Assembly: GCF_042654245.1 (NCBI RefSeq) | Contig: NZ_JBHSGI010000004.1 | Span: 1 to 64,000, forward strand | Length of the DNA: 64,000 nucleotides | Source: Seohaeicola_A nanhaiensis | GTDB lineage: Bacteria; Pseudomonadota; Alphaproteobacteria; Rhodobacterales; Rhodobacteraceae | Direction of reading: 5' to 3' | In this document: one piece after another, positions 21,330-30,467 of the stretch | Layout of the letters: each line of letters starts with the position of its first letter | How positions within the stretch are numbered: the stretch's first letter is position 1 | The notes under the pieces: model-generated | What the model was told of the DNA's origin: nothing | Database searches by the model: none | Seen by the model: only the letters and a program-made list of their open reading frames with translations | Program-made: the position numbers and the translations under genes

Positions 21330-23738
21330 TCAGTGTGCCGTCGCGCCGGTGCCCGCACCGCGGGCCAGGGCTGCCTGCGCCGCTGCGGCCTCTTCCGCGG
21401 CCTCGTCCCACTCGATGGGCTCGGGCTCGCGCGTCAGCGCCAGTTTCAGCACTTCAGAGACATGCTTGACCGGCACGATCTCGAGCCCCGACTTCACATT
21501 GTCGGGGATGTCCGGCAGGTCCTTCTCGTTCTCTTCCGGGATCAGCACTGTCTTGATACCGCCCCGAAGCGCCGCGAGAAGTTTCTCCTTCAGCCCGCCG
21601 ATCGGCATGGCGTTGCCGCGCAGACTGACCTCGCCGGTCATGGCGATGTCCTTGCGCACCGGGATCTGAGTCAGCACCGAGACGATGGACGTCACCATCG
21701 CCAGACCGGCCGACGGCCCGTCCTTGGGCGTCGCCCCGTCCGGGACGTGGACGTGAATGTCGAGCGTGTCGAACTTCGGCGGTTTTACCCCGATCTTCGG
21801 GCTGATCGAGCGCACATAGCTCGAGGCCGCGTCGATGCTCTCCTTCATCACGTCGCCCAGTTTCCCGGTCGTCTTCATCCGGCCCTTGCCCGGCAGGCGC
21901 AGCGCCTCGATCTGCAACAGCTCGCCACCCACCGAGGTATAGGCCAGCCCGGTGACGACACCGATCTGATCCTCCTTCTCGGCCAGCCCGTGCCGGTATT
22001 TCGGCACACCCAGGAAATCGTCCAGGTTCTCGGGCGTGACGGTCACGCTGTCGGTCTGCTTGCGCACGATCTGGGTCAGCGCCTTGCGCGCCACTTTGGC
22101 GATCTCGCGCTCCAGGTTCCGCACGCCCGCCTCGCGGGTGTAGGTCTGGATGATCGCGGTCAGCGCCTCGTCCGTCAGCTTGAACTCCTTGGCCTTCAGG
22201 CCGTGGTTCTTCACCTGCTTCGGGATAAGGTGCTGGATCGCGATCTCGCGCTTCTCGTCCTCGGTATAGCCGGCCAGCGGGATGATCTCCATCCGGTCCA
22301 GCAGCGGCCCAGGCATGTTGTAGCTGTTCGACGTGGTGAGGAACATCACGTTGCTCAGGTCGTATTCCACTTCCATGTAGTGGTCCACGAAGGTGCTGTT
22401 CTGTTCCGGGTCGAGCACTTCCAGCATCGCCGAAGCCGGGTCGCCACGGAAATCCTGGCCCATCTTGTCGATCTCGTCGAGCAGGATCAGCGGGTTCGTG
22501 GTCTTCGCCTTCTTCAGCGCCTGGATGATCTTGCCGGGCATCGAGCCGATATAGGTCCGCCGGTGGCCCCGGATCTCGCTCTCATCGCGCACCCCGCCCA
22601 GCGAGATGCGGATGAATTCGCGCCCCGTGGCCTTGGCGACCGACTTGCCGAGAGACGTCTTGCCGACGCCCGGAGGGCCGACAAGGCACATGATCGGGCC
22701 TTTCATCTTCTTGCTGCGCTGCTGCACGGCCAGATACTCGACGATCCGCTCCTTGACCTTCTCCAGGCCATAGTGGTCGTCGTCCAGCACCTTCTGCGCC
22801 GCGTTCAGATCCTTCTTGACGCGCGACTTCACGCCCCACGGGATCGACAGCATCCAGTCGAGATAGTTGCGAACGACGGTCGCCTCGGCGCTCATCGGGC
22901 TCATCGACTTCAGCTTCTTCAGCTCGGCATCGGCCTTTTCGCGCGCTTCCTTGCTCAGCTTGGTCTCGGCGATGCGGGCTTCCAGTTCGGCCACCTCGTT
23001 GGCGCCGTCCTCGCCGTCGCCCAGCTCGCGCTGGATCGCCTTCATCTGTTCGTTCAGGTAATACTCGCGCTGGGTCTTCTCCATCTGCGACTTGACGCGG
23101 GTCTTGATCTTCTTCTCGACCTGGAGAACCGACAGCTCTCCCTGCATCAGGCCATAGACCTTCTCCAGCCGGTCGCTGATCGACAGCGTCTCCAGCAGCT
23201 CCTGCTTCTGCTGCACCTCGATGCCCAGATGCCCGGCCACGAGGTCGGCAAGCTTCGCCGGCTCGGTCGATTCACTGACCGCGGTCAGCGCTTCCTCGGG
23301 GATGTTCTTGCGCACCTTGGCATAGCGCGCGAACTCTTCCCCCACGGCGCGCTGCAGCGCCAGGGTGGTGTCGGCGTCGCCCGGCATCTCGGTCAGATAC
23401 TCGGCCTTCGCCTCGAAATACGAGTCGTTCTCGATATACTCGACGATGCGCACCCGCGCCTGCCCCTCGACCAGAACCTTCACGGTCCCATCGGGCAGCT
23501 TCAGCAGTTGCAGCACATTGGCCAGCACCCCGGCCTTGTAGATGCCATCCGGCGTCGGATCGTCCACCGACGGATCAATCTGGCTCGACAGCAGGATCTG
23601 CTTGTCGTCGGCCATCACCTCTTCCAGCGCCCGCACCGATTTCTCGCGCCCCACGAACAGCGGAACGATCATATGCGGAAACACGACGATGTCGCGCAGC
23701 GGCAGGACGGGGTAAGAGGAATTCAGGGGTTCTTGCAT
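21330..23738 (-). CDS. lon: ATP-dependent protease Lon
   Basis: An 802-residue AAA+ serine protease of the cytoplasm that degrades misfolded and regulatory proteins. The N-terminal LON domain (PVLPLRDIVVFPHMIVPLFVGRE) is followed by coiled coil, Walker A GPPGVGKTS (about residue 350), Walker B and the C-terminal Ser/Lys dyad domain with KDGPSAGLAM (about 675). Length and motif order are normal. The ATG at 23736-23738 begins the conserved N-terminus. A sigma-32-like promoter lies 80-110 bases upstream and a strong terminator follows the gene. Confidence 0.97.
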   Translation of the reverse strand: MQEPLNSSYPVLPLRDIVVFPHMIVPLFVGREKSVRALEEVMADDKQILLSSQIDPSVDDPTPDGIYKAGVLANVLQLLKLPDGTVKVLVEGQARVRIVEYIENDSYFEAKAEYLTEMPGDADTTLALQRAVGEEFARYAKVRKNIPEEALTAVSESTEPAKLADLVAGHLGIEVQQKQELLETLSISDRLEKVYGLMQGELSVLQVEKKIKTRVKSQMEKTQREYYLNEQMKAIQRELGDGEDGANEVAELEARIAETKLSKEAREKADAELKKLKSMSPMSAEATVVRNYLDWMLSIPWGVKSRVKKDLNAAQKVLDDDHYGLEKVKERIVEYLAVQQRSKKMKGPIMCLVGPPGVGKTSLGKSVAKATGREFIRISLGGVRDESEIRGHRRTYIGSMPGKIIQALKKAKTTNPLILLDEIDKMGQDFRGDPASAMLEVLDPEQNSTFVDHYMEVEYDLSNVMFLTTSNSYNMPGPLLDRMEIIPLAGYTEDEKREIAIQHLIPKQVKNHGLKAKEFKLTDEALTAIIQTYTREAGVRNLEREIAKVARKALTQIVRKQTDSVTVTPENLDDFLGVPKYRHGLAEKEDQIGVVTGLAYTSVGGELLQIEALRLPGKGRMKTTGKLGDVMKESIDAASSYVRSISPKIGVKPPKFDTLDIHVHVPDGATPKDGPSAGLAMVTSIVSVLTQIPVRKDIAMTGEVSLRGNAMPIGGLKEKLLAALRGGIKTVLIPEENEKDLPDIPDNVKSGLEIVPVKHVSEVLKLALTREPEPIEWDEAAEEAAAAQAALARGAGTGATAH

Positions 23739-23816
23739 GCTCGGTCCTTTTGTTGGCAAGACGGCGCCGGCCCCGACTATCGGCAGCTCCCGGCCATCTC
23801 CACGCTCGGATTGATT

Positions 23817-23844
23817 AGGTGGGGCCTTCCCACATCTTTTTCAA
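23817..23844 (-). promoter_or_regulatory. Heat-shock (sigma-32-like) promoter of lon
   Basis: On the leftward strand, TTGAAA (complement of 23839-23844) and CCCCACCT (complement of 23817-23824) are 14 bases apart, close to the RpoH consensus CTTGAAA-N(11-16)-CCCCAT. It lies 79 bases before the lon ATG. Confidence 0.7.
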
Positions 23845-24118
23845 CAGGCCCCGCCGATGCGCTGACCGAGAATGGATCCCGCCGCGCCCGAGAACAAGGT
23901 CAGATCCGGCGTAACCCGGTCAAAACTGCCTGCAAGTCTCCTTAGTTCGCAGATCTTCGCGCAATACGGGTGTTTCCGGGCCATTCGACCGCGTTCCGGC
24001 ATCATTTCACACGGCTGTCACATGCGCCCTCCATCAGTCCCCCAGGCCTTTGCCACCCGCCCTGAGTCGGCGGCCCACGCCGCACGACCGGCCCAATCGA
24101 ACCGAAGAAGAGGACACC
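23845..24118. other. Intergenic region between lon and the VPLPA-CTERM gene
   Basis: With the lon promoter just to the left, this divergent gap must also hold the promoter of the rightward surface-protein gene. I see no gene and no clear -35/-10 pair for that gene. Confidence 0.4.
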
Positions 24119-25507
24119 ATGCGCCGCCTTTCCCTGCTCTCCACCACCGCCGTCGCGCTCTGCGCCGCCGCTCCGGCCCTTGCGGCCACCTGCGCGCTCG
24201 ACCTCGGCGGCAACGTCACCTGCGCCGCGCTCAACAGCGATCCGGTCGCCTCGGCCGCCGATAACGTCACCGTCACCGTGCAATCCGGCGCCTCGGTCGT
24301 CAGTTCGAACAAGAACGCCACCCCCGTCGCCATGACCGGCAACGCCGCCACCGTCGCCAACGACGGCCTGATCGAGCAGACCGCCAGCAGCGGCTATGCC
24401 ATCACCGGCACCGCCAACGGCCTCACCGTCACCAACACCGGCCAGATCGCCAGCGGCGATCGCGGCATCGCCATGCTCTCGGGCAGCAACCTCTCGGTCA
24501 CCAATGCCGCCGGCGCCACCATCGAAAGCCGCCGCCAGGGCATCCGCGCCGAAGAGAACGTGACCACCACCTATGTCGAGAACCACGGCACCATCCGCGC
24601 CACCGAGGGCCGCGCCCTCCAGCTGCGCGCCCAGGACACCACCGTCATCAACCACGGCACCCTGATCGGCGGCGAGGAAGTGGTCGAGGCGCGCGGCGGC
24701 TTCCGTCTCGAAAACTACGGCACCATCCGCCTCTATGACGAAACCGTGCTGGACGAGGACGGCGTGCAGTTCGCCGGCGGCTCGGTCCTGAACGCGGGCA
24801 CCATCCGCGGCACCGACGACGGCATCGACCTGGACGAGGGCCTGGTCGAGAACACCGCCACCGGGATCATCAGGTCGCTCGCCGCCGATGACGCCGACAA
24901 CAGCGGCATCGACATCGACAACGTCTACGAGGACGGCGTCAACCTGAACCGCCAGAACACCACCGTCACCATCCGCAACGCCGGGCTGATCGAAGGCCCC
25001 AGCGCCATCGGCGCCGACGATGCCGCCACCAACTCGGTCGTGATCGAGAACAGCGGCACCCTCACGGGCCGTGGCGACTATGCCATCCGCCTCGCCCCGG
25101 TGCAGGGCGACAGCGCGCTGAAACTGCTCGCCGGCAGCATCATCAACGGCGGCGTTCGCTTCGGCGCGGGCGATGACACGGTCAGCATCGACGCGCTCTT
25201 CACCGGCTCTGCCGCCAGCGACGTGATCGACGGCGGCCTCGGCACCGACATCGCCCTCTTCGACGGCTTCGCGCTGACCGATCTGCTCAGCTTCGACATC
25301 GCCGGCGATCTCGTCACCCTCGCGCTCTCGGACGGCACCCGCGCGGTCTCGGGCGCCTTCCGCAGCTTCGAGGTCTGGGACTTCGGCGGCACCCGCTACA
25401 GCACGCAGGACATCGCCGCCGCCACCAGCCCGGTGCCGCTCCCGGCCGGCCTGCCGCTGCTGCTGGCCGGCATGGGCGCCCTCGCCCTCCTGCGCCGCCG
25501 CGCCTGA
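24119..25507 (+). CDS. Secreted beta-helix repeat protein with VPLPA-CTERM sorting signal
   Basis: The 462-residue protein starts with a signal peptide (cleavage likely after APALA, residue 23). Residues about 50-330 contain many roughly 20-residue repeats with an N-x-G-(T/L)-I core (VENHGTIRA, VINHGTLIG, VLNAGTIRG, IRNAGLIEG, IENSGTLTG), typical of right-handed parallel beta-helices of adhesins. The C-terminus is VPLPAGLPLLLAGMGALALL followed by RRR, the VPLPA-CTERM signal processed by exosortase-type enzymes. Likely a surface or extracellular-matrix protein; no exosortase gene is in the window. Confidence 0.8.
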   Translation: MRRLSLLSTTAVALCAAAPALAATCALDLGGNVTCAALNSDPVASAADNVTVTVQSGASVVSSNKNATPVAMTGNAATVANDGLIEQTASSGYAITGTANGLTVTNTGQIASGDRGIAMLSGSNLSVTNAAGATIESRRQGIRAEENVTTTYVENHGTIRATEGRALQLRAQDTTVINHGTLIGGEEVVEARGGFRLENYGTIRLYDETVLDEDGVQFAGGSVLNAGTIRGTDDGIDLDEGLVENTATGIIRSLAADDADNSGIDIDNVYEDGVNLNRQNTTVTIRNAGLIEGPSAIGADDAATNSVVIENSGTLTGRGDYAIRLAPVQGDSALKLLAGSIINGGVRFGAGDDTVSIDALFTGSAASDVIDGGLGTDIALFDGFALTDLLSFDIAGDLVTLALSDGTRAVSGAFRSFEVWDFGGTRYSTQDIAAATSPVPLPAGLPLLLAGMGALALLRRRA

Positions 25508-25613
25508 CACCCCCCGGGGCCGCGCCACACCGCGCGGCCCCGACCGTGAGCTGTTTCACAGCCGGCCGGGGGTCCTTTCCCTAAAGTCACCTGACATTCA
25601 CCAGGCAACGACT

Positions 25614-25778
25614 GTGAGAGGACCCCGCTCGTATCTGACCGGCGGCGACGACACGATCACCCTGCGCGACAATACACTCGATATTGTCTATGACGTCGCC
25701 GGAGATACCTACCGGACCTACGCCACCGTCTACGGCGGCGACGGCGCCGACACGCTGAATGGCGGCCCTGCCCGCTAG
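25614..25778 (+). pseudogene. Fragment with RTX-like calcium-binding repeats
   Basis: A short frame (54 codons from GTG) reads YLTGGDDTITLRDN...VYGGDGADTLNGG, the nonapeptide GGxGxDxLx pattern of RTX/hemolysin-type calcium-binding repeats. It is far too short for an RTX protein and stops abruptly, so it is probably the remnant of a deleted gene. A GGGGGTCCT/AGGACCCC inverted repeat (25568-25576 and 25619-25626) brackets its start. Confidence 0.5.
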
Positions 25779-25789
25779 TTCAGGACCGA

Positions 25790-26593
25790 CTAGCCGTCGG
25801 GGCCAAGGACGAACAGATTGCGGGTCAGCGGGTAATCCATCCGGTCCCAGTGCCTCTCTCCCAACGCGCGCAGCTCCGCCACCATCTCGGGCCGAGCGCC
25901 ATCGACCACCAGCAGCACATCCCGCGCGAGCGGCGAGACGACAACGCGGCTGAACCGGATCTGATACGGCACCCAGAACGACGGCAAGGCCATCAGGCTC
26001 GACACATAGGACGCGTCGGGAAGGGTCAGCATGAGGATGTCCTCCCCTTCCTGCCCGGCCTCCACGGCCATTCGCGCAAGATGCGCCGCGCCAAGATCAT
26101 AGGCCTGATCTTCCGTCAGGTTCAGCTCCGCCAGCGCTTCGTCCGAAGCGACCGCAAGCGAGCGCGCGTTATCGACCATCACGAATACCACCAGATCGCC
26201 CGCCAGCGCCCAGACCGGCGCCGGGGTCGGCACGAAAGCTGCATAGTCCCTGTGCCGAACCGCAATCATCAGATTGTCCCGCCGGGCGTCATGCGACTCG
26301 CTGTAACCGGCCAGGAAGTCATCCAGTATCTGGTCCCGCTCGGCGCCGGTTTCCGCGCGCTGCAACATGCCGTGCAGGTTCTGTGCAAAGAAAACCGTTT
26401 CCTCCTGACCCTCTCGCGTCACCACGATCGCCTCGGCCGCCTCGTCCAGGCGCACCGCGCCAAAGGGCGCGAATGCCTCGGCCATGATCCGCAACGTATC
26501 CGCCATGCTCTCCGGCCTCGGCGTCTCCCCCGGCGCGGCACTCGCGCTCACCACCAGGAGACAGACTGCCACAAACCGCTGCAAAACCCTCAT
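25790..26593 (-). CDS. Exported DUF1444-like protein
   Basis: A 267-residue product with an N-terminal signal peptide (MRVLQRFVAVCLLVVSASAAPG) not usual for cytoplasmic DUF1444 proteins. The body resembles DUF1444/YtpQ: LVVFVMVDNARSLAVASDEAL and TEDQAYDLGAAHLARM. Function unknown. The start codon lies 15 bases after the stop of tgt, so the two are probably co-transcribed. Assignment to DUF1444 is from pattern memory. Confidence 0.65.
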   Translation of the reverse strand: MRVLQRFVAVCLLVVSASAAPGETPRPESMADTLRIMAEAFAPFGAVRLDEAAEAIVVTREGQEETVFFAQNLHGMLQRAETGAERDQILDDFLAGYSESHDARRDNLMIAVRHRDYAAFVPTPAPVWALAGDLVVFVMVDNARSLAVASDEALAELNLTEDQAYDLGAAHLARMAVEAGQEGEDILMLTLPDASYVSSLMALPSFWVPYQIRFSRVVVSPLARDVLLVVDGARPEMVAELRALGERHWDRMDYPLTRNLFVLGPDG

Positions 26594-26607
26594 GGCACCC
26601 TCCCTGC

Positions 26608-27738
26608 CTAAAACGGCTCGATGTCTCCCTCGGCCCGCCCGGCGTGAAACGCCGCCTGCCAGGCCGCGAACCGCCCCTCGGCGATGGCCGCCCGCATGCC
26701 GCCCATGATCTCCTGAAAGTAATGCAGGTTGTGCCAGGTCAGCAACATCGAGCTGATGATCTCCTGCGCCCGGAACACATGGTGCAGATAGGCGCGCGAA
26801 TAGTTGCGGCAGGCCGGACACGTGCAGTCCTCGTCCAGCGGGCGCGGATCGTTGGCATGGCGCGCGTTCTTGATGTTGACCGTGCCGCGCCGCGTGAAGG
26901 CCTGCCCCGTCCGCCCCGAGCGGGACGGCAGCACGCAGTCCATCATGTCCACCCCCCGCGCCACCGCGCCCACGATGTCGTCGGGCTTGCCCACGCCCAT
27001 CAAGTAGCGCGGCTTGTCCTCCGGCAGCATCCCCGGCGCATAGTCCAGCACGCCGAACATCGCCTCCTGCCCCTCGCCCACGGCCAGCCCGCCGATGGCA
27101 TAGCCGTCGAACCCGATGGCCCTCAGCGCCTCGGCGCTCTCGGCCCGCAACTCCTGCGTGACGCCGCCCTGCTGGATCCCGAACAGCGCATGGCCCGGCC
27201 GGTCGCCAAAGGCCTCCTTCGACCGCGCCGCCCACCGCATCGACAACCGCATCGACTCCGCCACCCGCTTGTCGTCCGCAGGCAAGGCGGGGCACTCGTC
27301 GAAACACATCACGATGTCCGACCCCAGCAGCTTCTGGATCTCCATCGACCGCTCCGGCGTCAGGCGATGACGTGACCCGTCGATATGACTGCGGAAGGTC
27401 ACCCCCTCCTCGGTCAGCTTCCTCAGCTCCGCCAGGCTCATCACCTGGAACCCGCCCGAATCCGTCAGGATCGGCCGCTCCCAGTTCATGAACCGGTGCA
27501 GCCCGCCCAGCCGCGCGATCCGTTCGGCCGTCGGGCGCAGCATCAGGTGATAGGTATTGCCCAGCAGGATATCCGCCCCGGTCGCGCGCACGCTCTCGGG
27601 CATCATCGCCTTCACCGTCGCGGCCGTGCCCACCGGCATGAAGGCGGGCGTGCGGATCTCTCCGCGCGGGGTGGAGATGACACCGCTGCGGGCGGCGCCA
27701 TCGGTGGCGGTCAGGGCAAAGGAAAAGGCGGCGCTCAT
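26608..27738 (-). CDS. tgt: Queuine tRNA-ribosyltransferase (TGT)
   Basis: The 376-residue enzyme exchanges guanine-34 for preQ1 in tRNAs with GUN anticodons. Signatures include GNTYHLMLRP, LTDSGGFQVMSL (with the catalytic Asp of the TDSGG loop), GIQQGG, GVDMMDCVLPSR and the zinc site CTCPACRNYSRAYLHH. Normal length. It lies upstream of the DUF1444-like gene in an apparent two-gene operon. Confidence 0.96.
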   Translation of the reverse strand: MSAAFSFALTATDGAARSGVISTPRGEIRTPAFMPVGTAATVKAMMPESVRATGADILLGNTYHLMLRPTAERIARLGGLHRFMNWERPILTDSGGFQVMSLAELRKLTEEGVTFRSHIDGSRHRLTPERSMEIQKLLGSDIVMCFDECPALPADDKRVAESMRLSMRWAARSKEAFGDRPGHALFGIQQGGVTQELRAESAEALRAIGFDGYAIGGLAVGEGQEAMFGVLDYAPGMLPEDKPRYLMGVGKPDDIVGAVARGVDMMDCVLPSRSGRTGQAFTRRGTVNIKNARHANDPRPLDEDCTCPACRNYSRAYLHHVFRAQEIISSMLLTWHNLHYFQEIMGGMRAAIAEGRFAAWQAAFHAGRAEGDIEPF

Positions 27739-27781
27739 GGGCGCCGCCTTACGCGCTTTTCAGGCGCGCTTCAATCGCCGC

Positions 27782-28264
27782 TCAGGCAGCTTTCCGGTTC
27801 AGCGAGGCCGCCGCCAGCGAAGACAGCTTCTTGTCCGCCGCCTTCTCCTGATCCAGGTTCGCCTGCAGCAACTGCGCCGCCTCGGTCATCCCCAGCGACT
27901 TGGCCCAGGCCACCAGGGTGCCATAGCGGGTGATCTCGTAATGCTCGACCCCCTGCGCCGCGGCGATCATGCCGGCGTCGCGCGTCGCACCTTCCTCGGT
28001 CTCCTCCATGATCTCCTTGCCTTCCTCGAGGATGCCCTCGATCGCCTCGCAGGTCACACCGCGCGGCTTCAGCCCCAGAAGGTCGAACACCTTCTCCAGG
28101 TTCTCGACCTGCTGCTCGGTCTCCTCGCGGTGATGCTCGAAGGCCTCGCGCAGATCCTCCGACGTGGCCTTGCGCGCCATCTTCGGCAGGGTCTTCAGAA
28201 CCTGCTTCTCGGCGTAATAGATGTCCTTCACGAAATGCTTGAACAGCGCTTGCAGATCTTTCAT
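27782..28264 (-). CDS. Ferritin-like DUF892 (YciE/YciF family) protein
   Basis: A 160-residue four-helix protein. The N-terminus LFKHFVKDIYYAEKQVLKTLPKM carries the Glu/His pattern of the family, and GMIAAAQGVEHYEITRYGTL has the second metal-ligand helix. YciE/F proteins are stress-inducible ferritin-like proteins of uncertain substrate. It is divergent from the SPFH gene across about 210 bases. Confidence 0.85.
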   Translation of the reverse strand: MKDLQALFKHFVKDIYYAEKQVLKTLPKMARKATSEDLREAFEHHREETEQQVENLEKVFDLLGLKPRGVTCEAIEGILEEGKEIMEETEEGATRDAGMIAAAQGVEHYEITRYGTLVAWAKSLGMTEAAQLLQANLDQEKAADKKLSSLAAASLNRKAA

Positions 28265-28476
28265 TTCACTCTCCCAGAGAAGGCAAACCGGGCACACCGC
28301 CCGATTGTCGCCAGATCATCAACAACCGCCACGCCCGCCGGTTCCCGCCCGGCCCGGGGCCGACACTTTTCCCGCGACCCGCGCGAAATTCTGTCGCCTC
28401 CAGGCGCGGGGTGTGGCAGGAAGTGACTTGCATTCAACACCGCATTTCGGGCCTTTTCCGGCAAGGACATATACCC

Positions 28477-29367
28477 ATGGGCGAAGACGAAGTTATCAAC
28501 CTGCTGACCGGCAACATCATCTATGTTCTCGCCGCCGTCGTCCTGATCATCATCATCGTCAAGGGCGTGCGCATCGTGCCGCAGTCCGAGAAACACGTGG
28601 TCGAACGCTTCGGCCGGCTGCATTCGGTGCTCGCGCCCGGCATCAACTTCGTCGTGCCCCTGCTCGACAACATCGCGCACAAGATCTCGGTGCTCGAACG
28701 CCAGCTGCCCACTGCCAGCCAGGACGCGATCACCAAGGACAACGTGCTGGTGCAGGTCGACACCTCGGTCTTCTACCGCATCATCGAACCCGAAAAGACC
28801 GTCTACCGCATCCGCGACGTGGACGCCGCCATCGCCACCACCGTCGCCGGCATCGTGCGCGCCGAGATCGGCAAGATGGATCTGGACGAGGTGCAGTCGA
28901 ACCGCGCCCAGCTCATCAACACCATCAAGACCAGCGTCGAGGACGCCGTGGACGACTGGGGCATCCAGGTCACCCGGGCCGAGATTCTCGACGTCAATCT
29001 CGACCAGGCCACCCGCGACGCCATGCTGCAACAGCTGAACGCCGAACGCGAACGCCGTGCCCAGGTCACCCGCGCCGAGGGCCAGAAACGCGCGGTGGAG
29101 CTGGCGGCCGACGCCGAACTCTACGCCTCCAAGCAGATCGCCGAGGCCCGCCGCATCCAGGCCGACGCCGAGGCCTATGCCACCGGCGTCGTCGCCGAGG
29201 CCATCGCCCGCAACGGCATCGAGGCCGCGCAATATCAGGTCGCCCTGAAACAGGTCGAGGCGCTGAACGCCCTCGGCAAGGGCGACGGCAAACAGACCAT
29301 CATCCTGCCCGCCAACATGATCGAGGCCTTCGGCGACGCCTTCAAGATGCTGAAGGGGCGCGGCTGA
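28477..29367 (+). CDS. SPFH/stomatin-like membrane protease regulator (paraslipin type)
   Basis: A 296-residue protein with one N-terminal membrane helix (IIYVLAAVVLIIIIVKG, about 12-28), then the SPFH domain (RIVPQSEKHVVERFGRL to about residue 190) and a C-terminal Ala/Glu-rich coiled coil (about 195-250). Such proteins form membrane microdomain scaffolds and pair with NfeD partners. AAGGA precedes the ATG. The next gene encodes an NfeD-like protein and overlaps the stop (TGATG). Confidence 0.92.
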   Translation: MGEDEVINLLTGNIIYVLAAVVLIIIIVKGVRIVPQSEKHVVERFGRLHSVLAPGINFVVPLLDNIAHKISVLERQLPTASQDAITKDNVLVQVDTSVFYRIIEPEKTVYRIRDVDAAIATTVAGIVRAEIGKMDLDEVQSNRAQLINTIKTSVEDAVDDWGIQVTRAEILDVNLDQATRDAMLQQLNAERERRAQVTRAEGQKRAVELAADAELYASKQIAEARRIQADAEAYATGVVAEAIARNGIEAAQYQVALKQVEALNALGKGDGKQTIILPANMIEAFGDAFKMLKGRG

Positions 29368-29633
29368 TGCTCTGGACGATCTGGTGGATCTGGATGGGCG
29401 GCGCGCTGGTGCTGGCCATCCTCGAAATGCTCCTCCCCGGCTTCGTCCTGCTGGGCTTCGCCATCGGCGCGCTCGGCATCGCGCTGCTCCTGCTGGTCGG
29501 CGTGGCGCTCAGCCTGCCCGTCCTGCTCTTCATCTTCGCCGGTCTGTCGCTGATCGCCTGGCTGGTCCTGCGCCGAGTGTTCATGCTGCCGCGGGGCCAG
29601 GTGAAGCGGTTCACGACGGATATCAATGACTGA
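29367..29633 (+). CDS. NfeD-like membrane protein
   Basis: An 88-residue protein with hydrophobic spans covering about residues 1-67 (WWIWMGGALVLAILEMLLPGF; LLVGVALSLPVLLFIFAGL). This is the short NfeD1b-like form with a truncated or absent OB-fold tail. It is coupled (TGATG) to the SPFH gene, the standard partner pair. Confidence 0.85.
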   Translation: MLWTIWWIWMGGALVLAILEMLLPGFVLLGFAIGALGIALLLLVGVALSLPVLLFIFAGLSLIAWLVLRRVFMLPRGQVKRFTTDIND

Positions 29634-29692
29634 GGGGGGAAGGTCACGCCCCTACGAGCATTTTGTCCCGTTCGCCTTCTGATCGATGAACA

Positions 29693-30100
29693 TCAAAATA
29701 AGGAAAGAACAAACTTTACTAAGAAAGTTATCAAAATAAGATATACAAACAACAATCCGTAGCCGCTACTCTTCCTACGTCTATAACTTTTGAATGCCAC
29801 TTGTAGCTTCGACTTAACGTTCTTTTCATGCAGCTGACGATATAAATCATCGTGCATCATGAAATCATGGTGAGTCGGCTTGATAAGATGATAAGGCCTT
29901 ATTTCATTGGACACTTGCTCAGTAGATTGCGTGGCTCCCTTTTTGTTTGCTTTTGAAGCTCGCTTGCCTAAGAGGTGTTTCCAAAGTGCAAAAAACCCTG
30001 AAGCAACAAAAATCCCGATACCACTAAAAAGCCACTCGCGATTATCTGAAAGCCAGCGACCCACCTGGTTTAAAACTTCACCAACGCCCCCGAAATCCAT
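29693..30100 (-). CDS. Orphan membrane protein in an AT-rich island
   Basis: A 135-residue protein with a hydrophobic segment near residues 24-42 (WLFSGIGIFVASGFFALWK), a Lys/Asn/His-rich middle, and a C-terminal span (GYGLLFVYLILITFLVKFVL). No family recognised. GAGG about 10 bases before the ATG at 30098-30100 supports this start; a TTG at 30158-30160 is an alternative. AT content is far above all neighbours, a strong sign of recent transfer. Confidence 0.6.
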   Translation of the reverse strand: MDFGGVGEVLNQVGRWLSDNREWLFSGIGIFVASGFFALWKHLLGKRASKANKKGATQSTEQVSNEIRPYHLIKPTHHDFMMHDDLYRQLHEKNVKSKLQVAFKSYRRRKSSGYGLLFVYLILITFLVKFVLSLF

Positions 30101-30467
30101 CAAGAATAGACCTCGATCAGAGTGATATTGCGTCGTCGGAAGTTCATTCGGATAAGCCAAGTTGCTATTTTTAATGATCTCATAAAAGACAAAGGCGGGG
30201 CAGACACAAGATATAGCATTCAGCTCTATTATAATCGCTGATTTCTTCAGAATATCAATAGTCCTTGAGTGCCGTATGCACAGCTAGTTCGCAACAAACC
30301 TAAGGGAATCAGGACCACGCCGCACTGCGTTGGTGCACACCTCGTGCACGCCCTGTGCACGGCAATCACCCCCTCGGTGTCGCTGCACCTGCGCACCCCC
30401 GGCCCCACTTTACGCCACCCCTCCCATTCCCTATATAATCCCTCAGGAAACCGAGCCCGAGGCCCAG
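30101..30467. other. Non-coding AT-rich flank and sufT promoter region
   Basis: The left part (to about 30290) continues the AT-rich island and shows no gene. The right part returns to host composition and holds a consensus -10 TATAAT at 30434-30439, 29 bases before the sufT ATG; the -35 is not clear. Confidence 0.45.

Noticed and set aside
21333..23945. An 870-codon rightward frame opposite lon
   Set aside because: Mirror frame of lon; composition is non-protein-like and lon is certain.
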